From assembly GCA_036276735.1 (NCBI GenBank), contig DASUOH010000039.1:62001-126000 (forward strand): DNA of 64,000 nucleotides, given 5' to 3'. Made by a program: the position numbers and the translations under genes. This DNA comes from VRUE01 sp036276735. GTDB lineage: Bacteria > Actinomycetota > Thermoleophilia > Solirubrobacterales > 70-9. Below the pieces are notes generated by a model. The model was not told where the DNA came from. It was given only the letters and a program-made list of their open reading frames with translations, and ran no database searches. Shown piece by piece: positions 22,618-30,928 of this stretch; the first letter of the stretch is position 1, and the number at the start of each line of letters is the position of its first letter.

Positions 22618-22707
22618 CGGAGGACGAGGGACTCGAACCCTATCCAGGTGTTACCCTGAACCCCACGCGTGTCAGGCGGGAGCCGCCACCCGGCGGCTTC
22701 ACCCTCC
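22618..22707 (-). tRNA. tRNA-like gene with long variable arm and 8+4 geometry (allo-tRNA/selC-like)
   Basis: The minus strand from 22707 folds into: 8-bp acceptor GGAGGGTG/CGTCCTCC (two G-U pairs), a 7-bp D-stem AGCCGCC/GGCGGCT closing a 4-nt loop, an anticodon arm around CCTGACAC, a 6-bp variable arm TTCAGG/CCTGGA, a 4-bp T-stem AGGG/CCCT with loop TTCGAGT, and discriminator G. The long D-stem with 4-nt loop and the G discriminator recall tRNA-Sec and serine-type allo-tRNAs. There is no UCA anticodon. The anticodon stem either pairs CCCGC/GTGGG with a 9-nt loop, or has a C-U mismatch with a 7-nt loop and anticodon GAC. CCA is not encoded. It may be a functional unusual tRNA or a decaying one. 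Confidence 0.65.
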
Positions 22708-22833
22708 GCTGCTGGCGAACCTAGCGGCGAAAAGCGCCATTTCAAGCGGTTTTTCACTTAATTCACAGAAGATTTGGGCTTCTGTGAAAGAGACGTAGGA
22801 CTTGCGTTGCAGACGGCGGGTTATGTTCCTCGC

Positions 22834-23343
22834 ATGGAGCTAGAGACGGCGATCCGCACGCGCCGCACCCACAAGGCCTTCGGCCCCGAGCCGCTCGGCC
22901 GGGGTGAGATCGAGGAGCTGCTGGAGCTGGCCCGCTGGGCGCCGAACCACAACCTGACCGCCCCCTGGCGCTTCCGGGTGGTCGGGCCGCGGGCGCTCAC
23001 CCGTATGAAGGAGGTGGCCGGGCCCGAGGGCGCCGCGAAGCTCGACCGCGCCCCGACCCTGATCGTCGTCTCCTGCGCGCTCGGCGGCGACGCGGTCCAG
23101 GACGAGGAGGACCTGCACGCGACCGCCGTCGCCTCCTACATCGTCCTGCTCGCCGCCCACGGGCGCGGCTACGCCGGCTACTGGCGCACGCCGAAGCTCC
23201 TGCGCGGCGAGGCGGGGAGAGACGCCGTGGGCCTGCCGCCGCAGGAGCGCTTCGTCGGGCTCCTGCACCTGGGCCGGCCGCGCCAGGAAAAGCCGCCGCC
23301 GCAGCGCCCGCCGGTGGAGCAGACGACCTTCTTCCTCGACTGA
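22834..23343 (+). CDS. Nitroreductase-family FMN oxidoreductase
   Basis: 169 residues. The N-terminal RRTHKAFGPEPL and ARWAPNHNLTAPWRF segments are the FMN-binding pattern of the nitroreductase fold; GLLHLGRPRQEKPP near the end is also typical. I chose the ATG at 22834 because the family starts just before the first helix; a longer frame begins at 22774. The last base of its TGA is shared with the ATG of glpD, so the two are co-translated. Probable NAD(P)H-dependent reduction of a small compound. Confidence 0.85.
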   Translation: MELETAIRTRRTHKAFGPEPLGRGEIEELLELARWAPNHNLTAPWRFRVVGPRALTRMKEVAGPEGAAKLDRAPTLIVVSCALGGDAVQDEEDLHATAVASYIVLLAAHGRGYAGYWRTPKLLRGEAGRDAVGLPPQERFVGLLHLGRPRQEKPPPQRPPVEQTTFFLD

Positions 23344-25028
23344 TGCTCTCCCGCGCCGCCGCCATCGAGGCAATCGCCGGCCAGCGCTTCGAGGTCGTCG
23401 TGATCGGCGGCGGCATCACCGGCGCCGGCGTCGCCCTCGACGCCGCCTCGCGCGGCTACTCGGTGGCGCTGCTGGAGCGCGACGACTACGCGTCCGGTAC
23501 CTCCAGCCGCTCCTCGAAGATGGTCCACGGCGGCCTCCGCTACCTGCAGAACTTCGACCTTGGCCTGGTCCGCGAGGCGCTGCTGGAGCGCCAGCTGATG
23601 GTGCAGCTGGCGCCGCACCTCGTCTACCCGACCCCGTTCCTCGTCCCGTACTTCGGCGAGGAGCGCCGCGACCGGCGCATCGGCGTCGGCCTGAACATGT
23701 ACGACGTGATGGCAACGACGCGGGTCGGTCGCGGCCGGCGCGAGATGCGCTCCTCCAAGGAGGGCGACGAGGACTTCTACTGGTCGCCCGATCGTCACCG
23801 CACGATCGACCGCGACGAGCTGCTCGACCTGGTGCCGTCGCTCGAGCCGCGCGACCCCTCGGCCGCCTATCTCTTCTACGACTGCCAGACCGACGACGTG
23901 CGCCTCGTCCTGACGGTGCTCGGCGAGGCCCACCGCTTCGGCGCGGTCAGCCTCAACGGCGCCGAGGTGACCGAGCTGCTGACCGACTCGCGCGGGCGGG
24001 CCAGGGGGGCGGCCTTCGTCGAGGTGGAGTCGGGCGAGCGCTTCGAGGTCGAGGCCGAGCACGTCGTCAACGCGACCGGCGTCTGGGCGGACCGGATCCG
24101 CACCGAGGTGGTCGAGGAGGAGGACGTGCCGCGGATCGCGCCGAGTCGCGGCACTCACCTGTTGATCGACCGCGACAGCCTCTCGACCGGCCGCGCCGCC
24201 TGCGTGGTACCGGCCGGGGAGGGGCGGTCGATCTTCGCTCTGCCCTGGTACGGGCGGACGCTGGTCGGCACGACCGATAACGACTTCGACGGCGACATCG
24301 ACAACCCGCGGCCGGGCTCCGAGGAAGTCGAGTACCTGCTGAACGCGATCAACGACTTCTGGGGAACCTCGCTCGGCGCCTCGGACCTGGTCGGCGCCTA
24401 CGCCGGCGTGCGGCCGCTGATCTCGACCGGGGATCCGAAGAAGTCGGTCGACATCTCACGCAAAGCGGAGCTATACGAGACCTCCTCCGGGATGCTGACG
24501 ATCACCGGCGGCAAGCTGACGACCTGGCGGCGGATGGCGAAGCAGACCGTCGACCGGCTGGTCGATCGCGAGGCCCGCGAGGCGCCGTCCCACACCGCTG
24601 AGATCCCGCTCGGCATGGAGGCCCGGCCGGACGACCTCGAGGGGCCCGACGGCGTCGGAGCGGAGTCGGTGGCCCAGCTCGCCTTCCGCTACGGGCACGC
24701 GACCCGCGCCGTCCTCGACCTGGCCTGGAAGGACGCGAAGCTGGCGCGGCCGATCGTCGCGGGGCGCCCCGACCTGCTGGCGGAGGCGGCAGTCGCGGCG
24801 CGGCTCGAGCAGGCGCGCAGCGTCGCCGACGTGCTGCTGCGCCGCACGCGACTGGGAATCCTGGCTGCGCCGCAGCTGCGCGACGCCGCGGCGGTCCGTC
24901 CGGTCGCGGAGGCGATGGGACGGGAGCTGGGCTGGTCGCGGCGGCGGATCAAGCGCGAGGCCGAGGCGTGGCCGGCGGCGGCCGCGGCGGCGGGGGTGGA
25001 CCCGGCCGCCGAGCGCATCCGACTTTGA
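23343..25028 (+). CDS. glpD: FAD-dependent glycerol-3-phosphate dehydrogenase
   Basis: 561 residues of the GlpD family: FAD site VVIGGGITGAGVALDAASRG, then RSSKMVHGGLRYLQN, and a substrate region with GVRPLIS and TITGGKLTTWRRMA. It oxidises sn-glycerol 3-phosphate to dihydroxyacetone phosphate, passing electrons to the quinone pool at the membrane. The C-terminal about 130 residues (from LAFRYGHATR) are the usual cap domain. Its stop codon overlaps a family 2 repeat. The adjacent transaldolase-type gene also acts in triose metabolism. Confidence 0.93.
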   Translation: MLSRAAAIEAIAGQRFEVVVIGGGITGAGVALDAASRGYSVALLERDDYASGTSSRSSKMVHGGLRYLQNFDLGLVREALLERQLMVQLAPHLVYPTPFLVPYFGEERRDRRIGVGLNMYDVMATTRVGRGRREMRSSKEGDEDFYWSPDRHRTIDRDELLDLVPSLEPRDPSAAYLFYDCQTDDVRLVLTVLGEAHRFGAVSLNGAEVTELLTDSRGRARGAAFVEVESGERFEVEAEHVVNATGVWADRIRTEVVEEEDVPRIAPSRGTHLLIDRDSLSTGRAACVVPAGEGRSIFALPWYGRTLVGTTDNDFDGDIDNPRPGSEEVEYLLNAINDFWGTSLGASDLVGAYAGVRPLISTGDPKKSVDISRKAELYETSSGMLTITGGKLTTWRRMAKQTVDRLVDREAREAPSHTAEIPLGMEARPDDLEGPDGVGAESVAQLAFRYGHATRAVLDLAWKDAKLARPIVAGRPDLLAEAAVAARLEQARSVADVLLRRTRLGILAAPQLRDAAAVRPVAEAMGRELGWSRRRIKREAEAWPAAAAAAGVDPAAERIRL

Positions 25029-25057
25029 CCCCGCTGGGGAGTGGTAAATGTCGGCTG
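25024..25057 (+). repeat. Short palindromic repeat at the glpD stop codon (family 2, copy 2)
   Basis: TTTGACCCCGCTGGGGAGTG followed by GTAAATGTCGGCTG; it aligns with 7501-7534 at about 28 of 34 positions. The TGA of glpD is inside the element. Confidence 0.6.
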
Positions 25058-25084
25058 CGCCGCGCAGCCGGGTAGTCTGGGCTC

Positions 25085-25780
25085 ATGAGACTTTTCATCG
25101 ATACCGGCAACGTCGCCGAGGTCGAGGAGATCGCCGCCTGGGGCGTCCTCGCCGGCGCCACCACGAACCCGTCGCTGCTCGCCAAGGCCGAGGGCGACCC
25201 TGGGGACAGCATCAAGCGGATCTGCGAGCTGGTCGGCGGCCCGACTTCCGCCGAGGTCGTTTCGCAGGACGTCCAGGGCATGCTGGACGAGGGCCGCGCG
25301 CTGCGTGAGCTGCACGAGCACATCGTCGTCAAGGTGCCCTTCAACGAGCACGGCCTGGAGGTGACGAGCACGCTTACCGGGGAAGGTATTCCGGTCAACA
25401 TGACGCTTGTCTTCTCGCCGACCCAGGCGCTGATGTCCGCGTCGGCCGGCGCAACCTACGTCTCCTGCTTCATGGGCCGCCTCGACGACATCTCGGTCGA
25501 CTCGACCACCGTGGTCGAAGAGATTGCCGACTCGCTGCGGGCCGGGGGCATGACCTCCGAGATCATCGCCGCCTCGATCCGCAATCCCGAGCACGTCGTC
25601 ACGGCGGCGCGGCTCGGCTGCGAGATCGCGACGATCCCGGCAAAGGTGCTGCGCCAGATGCTTAACCACCCGCTGACCGAGTCGGGCAGCGAGAAGTTCC
25701 GCTCCGACTGGCAGGGGCGGCCGGAGTTCGGCGAATGGCTGAACGAGCTGACGCAGAAGCGCCTCGCGGCCGCCGGTTGA
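25085..25780 (+). CDS. tal: Transaldolase-family enzyme (TalC/fructose-6-phosphate aldolase size class)
   Basis: 231 residues, the short TalC/FSA subfamily. Seen: N-terminal MRLFIDTGNVAEV, GATTNPSL, the Schiff-base lysine in IVVKVPF at about residue 82, and SCFMGRLDDI. It transfers a dihydroxyacetone unit between sugar phosphates (pentose phosphate pathway) or cleaves fructose 6-phosphate; sequence alone does not separate the two. The start is the ATG 56 bp after glpD. Confidence 0.9.
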   Translation: MRLFIDTGNVAEVEEIAAWGVLAGATTNPSLLAKAEGDPGDSIKRICELVGGPTSAEVVSQDVQGMLDEGRALRELHEHIVVKVPFNEHGLEVTSTLTGEGIPVNMTLVFSPTQALMSASAGATYVSCFMGRLDDISVDSTTVVEEIADSLRAGGMTSEIIAASIRNPEHVVTAARLGCEIATIPAKVLRQMLNHPLTESGSEKFRSDWQGRPEFGEWLNELTQKRLAAAG

Positions 25781-25818
25781 GGGCCTTCGGCCGTCGATTG
25801 AAATAGCCTGCCGCTGCG

Positions 25819-26661
25819 ATGACGAAGACCGAACTGGAGTCGAAGCACCTCGCCGAGCTGCACGCGCTTGCGGCTGAGGTAGGCATCGAGCGGTACCGAA
25901 TGCTGCCGCGCGCGGAGCTGGTCGAGCGGCTCAGCGGCGATGGAGCGGTTGGCGAGTCGAAGCCAAAAGGCGACAGCGGCCGGTCCCGAGGTGGGGGCGA
26001 GCGGCCGAGACGGCAGCGGCGCGATCGCAAACCGCGTGAGGGCGGCGAACGCAAACCGCGGGATGGGCGCGAGCCGCGTCGCCGCGAGCGTCAGCCTGAC
26101 GCCGAGCCGGAGGCCGAGCGGAAGCCTGAGCCGCAGATCGCTCCGGCGACGACCGCCGCCGCGACGACGCCGCCGCCAGCCGGTCGCCCGAAACGCAAAC
26201 GACGCCGCCGCTGGGGCCGCCGCGGCCGCAAGGGCTTGCGCGTTCAAGACCTGCTCTTGCCCGCCGCCTCCGGCCGTCAGGCGATCGTCTACGCCGAGAG
26301 CCGCGAGGGCTGCACGGTCCTGCTGCGCGGGCTCGCGGCCGAGCTGGCTGATGCCTCCGACGGTGCCGACCCGATCGCCCTTCTGATCGACCCCAGCCCC
26401 GAGGAGCTGGCCGACTGGCGGCGCGAGGCGCCCCAGGCGGAGATCGTCGCCGCGGGCCAGGCTCGCCACGCCGACGACGCGCTTGCGCAGGCGGCCCGCC
26501 GCGCCGGCGAGGGGGAGAGTGTCTTCGTCCTAATCGATTCGCTCAGCCGCTTCGTCGAGAGCTACGGCGACGGTGACGAGGCCAAGCGCCTCTTCGAAGC
26601 TGGCCGTGATGCGAGCGGGGCGGGCTCGCTGACCGTGGTTGCCGCGGTCGAGAAGTCCTGA
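25819..26661 (+). CDS. Degenerate Rho-like protein
   Basis: 280 residues. An N-terminal Rho_N/SAP-like helix set (ELESKHLAELHALAAEVGI) is followed by a highly basic Arg/Glu/Pro-rich linker (about 45-140), then part of a Rho ATPase domain. Blocks GLRVQDLLLPAASGRQAIVY, FVLIDSLSRFVESY (Walker B region) and SLTVVAAVEKS line up with Rho, but the P-loop (GKTT in Rho) reads SREGCTVL, and the RNA-binding Q- and R-loop half is absent. ATP hydrolysis and termination are therefore unlikely. It may bind RNA or modulate true Rho. A true rho gene is not in the window. Confidence 0.7.
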   Translation: MTKTELESKHLAELHALAAEVGIERYRMLPRAELVERLSGDGAVGESKPKGDSGRSRGGGERPRRQRRDRKPREGGERKPRDGREPRRRERQPDAEPEAERKPEPQIAPATTAAATTPPPAGRPKRKRRRRWGRRGRKGLRVQDLLLPAASGRQAIVYAESREGCTVLLRGLAAELADASDGADPIALLIDPSPEELADWRREAPQAEIVAAGQARHADDALAQAARRAGEGESVFVLIDSLSRFVESYGDGDEAKRLFEAGRDASGAGSLTVVAAVEKS

Positions 26662-26776
26662 GTCGGTCCGACCAAGCAGATCAAGGACGCAGGGAGGCTG
26701 CCGAGGGGAGCGCACAAGATGTGCGTGACCCGAAGGCGGCCGACCGAGGACGCAGATATGCGCCGGCCAGGCCGGC

Positions 26777-27244
26777 TCAGCGTCGGTAGGCGATGCGGCG
26801 CCAGGAGGGCTCGCGCGAGAGCTCGATCAGCTCGTTGCTGCGCTCCGGCTGGACGTAGCCGAAGGTCTGGGTCTGATCGTCGAAGACGACGTCTAGCTCG
26901 CCCTCCTTGACGCGCTGGTCGAGCCAGGCGCCGCGGAAGACGAGGCGGCGCAGCCAGTGGACGAGGCTGCGGTTGGCCGGCCCCACCAGCTCCTCCCAGT
27001 TTTCGTTGATGTGTTCGCCGAGGCTGGAGCTGGGCTCGGCGATCTCACCGTTGACGGCGAGATCGAGCAGGTCGTCGAGCTCCTCGCGGCTGAGGCCCTG
27101 CTGGACGAAGCCCAGTTTGACCGCGGCCTGCTCGACCCGCTGGCCGAAGTCCTCCTCGTTGAAGGCAAAGCGGAGCTCGCCGTACTCGAGCACGTAGTCG
27201 GAGCCCGACTCGTAATTCCCTCTGCGGGTCGTCTTCTTGTTCAT
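26777..27244 (-). CDS. Hypothetical protein
   Basis: 155 residues from the ATG at 27244; upstream frame extension is Pro/Arg-rich and unlikely. The product is acidic and mostly helical (EEDFGQRVEQAAVKLGFVQQ, REELDDLLDLAVNGEIAE) with a Trp-containing middle (HWLRRLVFRGAWLDQ). No signal, membrane segment or known motif. It converges on the Rho-like gene (115-bp gap with nothing recognisable) and is divergent from the DUF192 gene 48 bp away. Confidence 0.6.
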   Translation of the reverse strand: MNKKTTRRGNYESGSDYVLEYGELRFAFNEEDFGQRVEQAAVKLGFVQQGLSREELDDLLDLAVNGEIAEPSSSLGEHINENWEELVGPANRSLVHWLRRLVFRGAWLDQRVKEGELDVVFDDQTQTFGYVQPERSNELIELSREPSWRRIAYRR

Positions 27245-27292
27245 TGAGTTGAAGCCAGTCCGCCTCGCCAGCCCAGGCAAAGCAGGTCGTGG

Positions 27293-27736
27293 ATGATGCC
27301 TGTCATCGTAGCCCGGCGCCTTTGGCCGCCAGCGCTGAACGAGGTTTTGCGCCTGCTTGGGCGCGGGGGAGAGATCGGCGACCCCAGCGCTTTCTCCGGC
27401 ATGGAGAGCCCGCAGCTCGCGTCGCGGCTGGCCCGCCTCCCGGTCGAGCGGGTCCTCGGCCGGGAGGTGCCGGTGGCTCGCGGCGCCGTATCGCGCCTGA
27501 TCGGGCTGGCCGGCCTCGACCGAGCCGAGGCCGGCGTGGGCCTGCTGATTCCCCGCTGCTCGCACGTCCACACCTTCGGCATGCGGTTTCGCCTCGACCT
27601 GGTCTTCCTCGACCTCGCCGGCCAGCCGCTGCTCGTCGTTCCTGCCGTGCCGCCCCGCCGGTTCGCCGGACTGTGCGGCAGCGCCGCGGTCCTCGAGCTG
27701 CCGAGGGGGGAGAGTTTTGGCCCGCCCGTCCTTTAG
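27293..27736 (+). CDS. DUF192-family protein
   Basis: 147 residues. The C-terminal about 95 residues are a DUF192 domain: LIPRCSHVHTFGMRFRLDLV, FLDLAGQPLLVV and AAVLELPRGES. Many DUF192 proteins are exported, but this one has no signal peptide and instead a 50-residue N-terminal extension (EVLRLLGRGGEIGDPSAFSG) that I do not recognise. Function of the family is not established. It is 5 bp upstream of the response-regulator gene. Confidence 0.75.
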   Translation: MMPVIVARRLWPPALNEVLRLLGRGGEIGDPSAFSGMESPQLASRLARLPVERVLGREVPVARGAVSRLIGLAGLDRAEAGVGLLIPRCSHVHTFGMRFRLDLVFLDLAGQPLLVVPAVPPRRFAGLCGSAAVLELPRGESFGPPVL

Positions 27737-27741
27737 GGGCC

Positions 27742-28455
27742 ATGCTTCCCCAGCGGCGTGAGACGGCGAGGGTCATCGTCTGCGAGGACGACGCGATCAC
27801 TCTGGAGCTTCTCTGCGATCACCTGGCGGCCGATCGCTTCGGTGTCCTGCCAGCGCCCAGCGCTTCGGATGCGTTGCGGCTGTGCCGCTTCAAGCAGCCG
27901 GACCTGCTGCTTCTCGACCTGACGCTGCCGGACGCGTCAGGTCTCGACGTGTTGCGGGAGATTCGCGAGGCGGACGGGATCGTCTCGCGGTTCGATCCGC
28001 GCCTCCCGGTCATCGTCCTCAGCGGCCGCGGCGCCCCGGAGGACAGAGTACGCGGACTCGAATTCGGCGCCGACGACTATCTGGTCAAGCCGGTCCACCT
28101 TCCGGAGCTGCGGGCGCGCATCGGCGCGGTGCTGCGGCGCCGCACCGAGCACCGAGAGGGGCCGCTGCGGGTCGGCGAGCTGCTGGTCGATCCGGAGCGT
28201 CGCCAGGCTTGGCTGGGGCGCCGCGAGGTGAAGCTCTCCAGCAAGGAGTTCGCGCTGCTGCGGCTCCTCGCCTCCGATCCGCACCGCGTCTTCTCGAAGC
28301 GTGAGCTGCTGCGCGAAGTTTGGGGGCTGCGGGCGCCGACCAAGACCCGGACGCTGGATTCGCACGCCAGTCGACTGCGACGCAAGCTCGATCCCGAGGG
28401 ACGGCGCTACGTGGTCAACTGCTGGGGGGTCGGCTACCGACTCGTCGACGGATGA
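27742..28455 (+). CDS. OmpR-type response regulator
   Basis: 237 residues. The receiver domain (about 10-125) has the acidic pair in CEDD, the phospho-acceptor Asp in LLLDLTLPD at about residue 56, and the Lys in YLVKPVH. The C-terminal winged helix (about 140-235) has KEFALLRLLASDPHRVFSKR, then RTLDSHASRLRRKL and GVGYRL. The start is the ATG at 27742, right after the DUF192 stop; the longer frame is spurious. It is translationally coupled (ATGA) to the histidine kinase gene and probably regulates the Tad genes that follow. Confidence 0.93.
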   Translation: MLPQRRETARVIVCEDDAITLELLCDHLAADRFGVLPAPSASDALRLCRFKQPDLLLLDLTLPDASGLDVLREIREADGIVSRFDPRLPVIVLSGRGAPEDRVRGLEFGADDYLVKPVHLPELRARIGAVLRRRTEHREGPLRVGELLVDPERRQAWLGRREVKLSSKEFALLRLLASDPHRVFSKRELLREVWGLRAPTKTRTLDSHASRLRRKLDPEGRRYVVNCWGVGYRLVDG

Positions 28456-29177
28456 GCGGGGTGGCGGAGATCCTCGTCGGCTGGCCGATCGTTGCCTCGA
28501 TCGCGCTTGCCGTGACCGCGCGCGGCTGGCGGGCCGGGCGCCGGCGCGGCGCGCTGAACGAGGCTCTGCACGAGTTGCGGCGCCCGCTTCAGTCGCTGGT
28601 CCTTGCCGCCGATGCCGCCGGCGCCTCGAACATCGTCGGTGGCTCGGCCGAGCTTGCGAGCCAGGCGCTCGAACGTTTGGACCGTGAGATCAACGGCGGC
28701 GGCTCGCCGGCGCGCCGCGAGGTCGTCAGGGTCCGACCGTTGCTCGCCGCGGCGGTCGGCCGCTGGAAGTCGCGCGCCAGCCTGGCCGGAGGCTCGTTGG
28801 AGCTGTGCCGGCAGGCTGACGAAGCGCTCGTCGCGGCGGACAGCTTCGACCTGGCGCAGGCGCTCGACAACCTGATCGTCAACGCAATCGAGCATGGCGG
28901 CCCGATCGTGGTCGTCAGGGCGTCGCGCGAGCGCGGGCTCCTGTGGGTCTCGGTGAGCGACTCGGGCCGGGCGTCGCGCCCAGCGGGGCGCCGCGAGACG
29001 CCGGCCGAGCTGGTCGCGCGCCTCAGCGGACGGCGTCGTCGCGGTCACGGATTGAGCATCGTTCGCCGCGTCGCGGCTCGCTGCGGCGGGCACTTCTCGC
29101 TCCGCCGCTCGGAGAACGGATCCGACGCCACGTTGGTCCTGCCCCTGGCGGACGGGCGGATCGAGTCGAGCGGATGA
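28452..29177 (+). CDS. Sensor-less histidine kinase
   Basis: 241 residues, very short for the family. One N-terminal membrane helix (ILVGWPIVASIALAVTARG), a DHp-like helix with HELRRPLQSLVL (phospho-acceptor His at about 38), and an ATPase domain with N box DNLIVNAIEHGG, G1 box VSVSDSGRASRP and G2 box GHGLSIVRRVAARCGG. There is no PAS, HAMP or extracellular domain. It presumably phosphorylates the coupled regulator in response to a membrane or protein partner. Overlaps both neighbours by ATGA. Confidence 0.87.
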   Translation: MSGVAEILVGWPIVASIALAVTARGWRAGRRRGALNEALHELRRPLQSLVLAADAAGASNIVGGSAELASQALERLDREINGGGSPARREVVRVRPLLAAAVGRWKSRASLAGGSLELCRQADEALVAADSFDLAQALDNLIVNAIEHGGPIVVVRASRERGLLWVSVSDSGRASRPAGRRETPAELVARLSGRRRRGHGLSIVRRVAARCGGHFSLRRSENGSDATLVLPLADGRIESSG

Positions 29178-29824
29178 GCCGGCGCCGCCGCTCGCTCGTC
29201 TTCCTCATGCTTGCCGTGCTCGCCGCGGGTGGCGCCGCCGCAATCGCAGACGGTTACGGGAGCAGCGTCGCGCGAGGCTACGGGCCGTTGCGCCCCGTCG
29301 TGGTCCTGGCCGCCGACCTTCGACCGGGGGTGCGGATCGGGGCGCGCGAGGCGGACGCGGCGCTCTCGATCCGACGGGTGCCGGAGCGGTTCATCCCGGC
29401 TGGCGCTCTGGCGACACCTCTGCAGGCCCTCGGTCTCGTCCCGAAGCAGCGGCTCTTGGCCGGCTCTTACCTGCTCGCCTTCCAGCTCGACAGCGGCCGC
29501 GGCGCGAAGGAGCCGTCGGACAAGCTGCCCGACGATCGCCGCCCGGTCGAGATCTCGGTCAGCGGCAGCGGTGCCCTGCTTGCCGCGAAGGCCGGCGGCG
29601 CTGTCGCCAAGGTCGATGTTGTCGTCACGACCGAACCGACGGGACCCGATCCGGGCCGCACCTATCTTGCCGCGACTTCGGTGCCGTTGCTGGCGGTGAG
29701 GCGCGGGCCCGAAGGGCCGGGTGGCCTCGCCGCGGCGACGCTCGGCCTGACGCGGCGGCAGGCGCTGCGGCTGATTGCCGCCGAGAGCTTCGCGCGCAAG
29801 GTCACCGTCCTGCCGGCTGGATGA
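29174..29824 (+). CDS. SAF-domain (CpaB/RcpC-like) pilus assembly protein
   Basis: 216 residues with one N-terminal membrane helix (LVFLMLAVLAAGGAAAI), then a SAF domain (VVVLAADLRPGVRIGAREA, PERFIPAGAL, LVPKQRLLAGSYL) and an RcpC-like beta domain. In Tad/Flp systems CpaB is an envelope component of the assembly machine. Its ATG overlaps the kinase stop, tying the two-component genes to the pilus genes. Confidence 0.75.
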   Translation: MSRRRRSLVFLMLAVLAAGGAAAIADGYGSSVARGYGPLRPVVVLAADLRPGVRIGAREADAALSIRRVPERFIPAGALATPLQALGLVPKQRLLAGSYLLAFQLDSGRGAKEPSDKLPDDRRPVEISVSGSGALLAAKAGGAVAKVDVVVTTEPTGPDPGRTYLAATSVPLLAVRRGPEGPGGLAAATLGLTRRQALRLIAAESFARKVTVLPAG

Positions 29825-29827
29825 GGG

Positions 29828-30928
29828 ATGGGTATGAGGCAGCGCCACCTGGAGGAGGTCGCGGCCGTGCTGCGCGAGCGACTGATCGAGCGCCGCCGCG
29901 CCGCCGCGGCCACGGGCATGTCGCACTCGACCGACCTCGCCGGCGAGGTGCGCGCCCTGGTGGACGAGGAAGCGGCGCTGCTGGCGCGCGACGATCGCGA
30001 GGCGCTGGCGACGAGGGTGCTGCGCGACACCGTCGGCCTCGGTCCGCTGGAGGACCTGCTCGCCGATCCGACCGTCGAGGAGGTGATGGTGAACGGGCCC
30101 GATGCGGTCTACGTCGAGCGTGGCGGGCGACTCGAGCGGGCGGCGGTCGCGTTCGCCGGCGAGGACGAGCTGCGCAACACGATCGAGCGGGTCCTGGCAC
30201 CGCTCGGCCGCCGCGTCGACGAGCTCAGCCCGATGGCAGATGCGCGCCTCCCCGACGGCTCGCGCGTCAACGTCGTCATCCCGCCCCTCGCCGTGGACGG
30301 GCCGGCCCTCTCGATCCGCCGCTTCGGGGCTCGCCGTCCCGGCCCAGAAGAGCTCGTTGAGCTGGGCACCTTGAGCGAGCCGCAGCGGGCGCTGCTCGAG
30401 GAGGCCGTTGCGGCACGGCGCAGCGTCCTTATCAGCGGCGGCACCGGCTCGGGCAAGACGACGCTGCTCAACGCGCTGTCGAGCTACATAGGGGAGGACG
30501 AGCGCGTAGTGACGATCGAGGACGCGGCCGAGCTGCGGCTGCAGCGACCGCACGTGGTGCGGCTCGAGAGCCGGCCGGCCGGCGTCGAGGGAAGGGGGGA
30601 GGTGACGGTGCGGGAGCTGCTCCGGAACGCGCTGCGGATGCGTCCCGATCGGATCGTGATCGGCGAGGTTCGCGGCGCCGAGGCGCTGGATCTCTTGACG
30701 GCGCTCAACACCGGCCACGACGGCGCGCTCTCGACGGTCCACGCCAACTCGCCTCGCGACGCCCTGGCTCGACTGGAGACGCTGGCCCTGATGGCGGGGT
30801 CCGGGCTGCCGCACGAGGCGATTGCCGATCAGGTCCGTCGCGGCGTCGATCTGGTCGTGCACCTGAGGCGATCCGCCGACGGCCGGCGTCAGGTTCGCGA
30901 GGTCGCCGAGGTCGGACGTGACCGATAG
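29828..30928 (+). CDS. cpaF: CpaF/TadA-type secretion ATPase
   Basis: 366 residues of the type II/IV secretion ATPase superfamily: N-terminal domain with LADPTVEEVMVNGPD, then Walker A GGTGSGKTTLLNAL (about 204-217), Asp box VTIEDAAELRL, Walker B RIVIGEVRGAEALD, and a His box TGHDGALSTVHAN. It powers assembly or secretion through the TadB/TadC platform. It starts 3 bp after the SAF gene; the end overlaps tadB by 11 bp. Confidence 0.93.
   Translation: MGMRQRHLEEVAAVLRERLIERRRAAAATGMSHSTDLAGEVRALVDEEAALLARDDREALATRVLRDTVGLGPLEDLLADPTVEEVMVNGPDAVYVERGGRLERAAVAFAGEDELRNTIERVLAPLGRRVDELSPMADARLPDGSRVNVVIPPLAVDGPALSIRRFGARRPGPEELVELGTLSEPQRALLEEAVAARRSVLISGGTGSGKTTLLNALSSYIGEDERVVTIEDAAELRLQRPHVVRLESRPAGVEGRGEVTVRELLRNALRMRPDRIVIGEVRGAEALDLLTALNTGHDGALSTVHANSPRDALARLETLALMAGSGLPHEAIADQVRRGVDLVVHLRRSADGRRQVREVAEVGRDR

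Noticed and set aside
22618..22707. Standard selenocysteine tRNA (selC)
   Set aside because: No UCA anticodon is present and the T-stem appears to be 4 bp; only the general shape matches.
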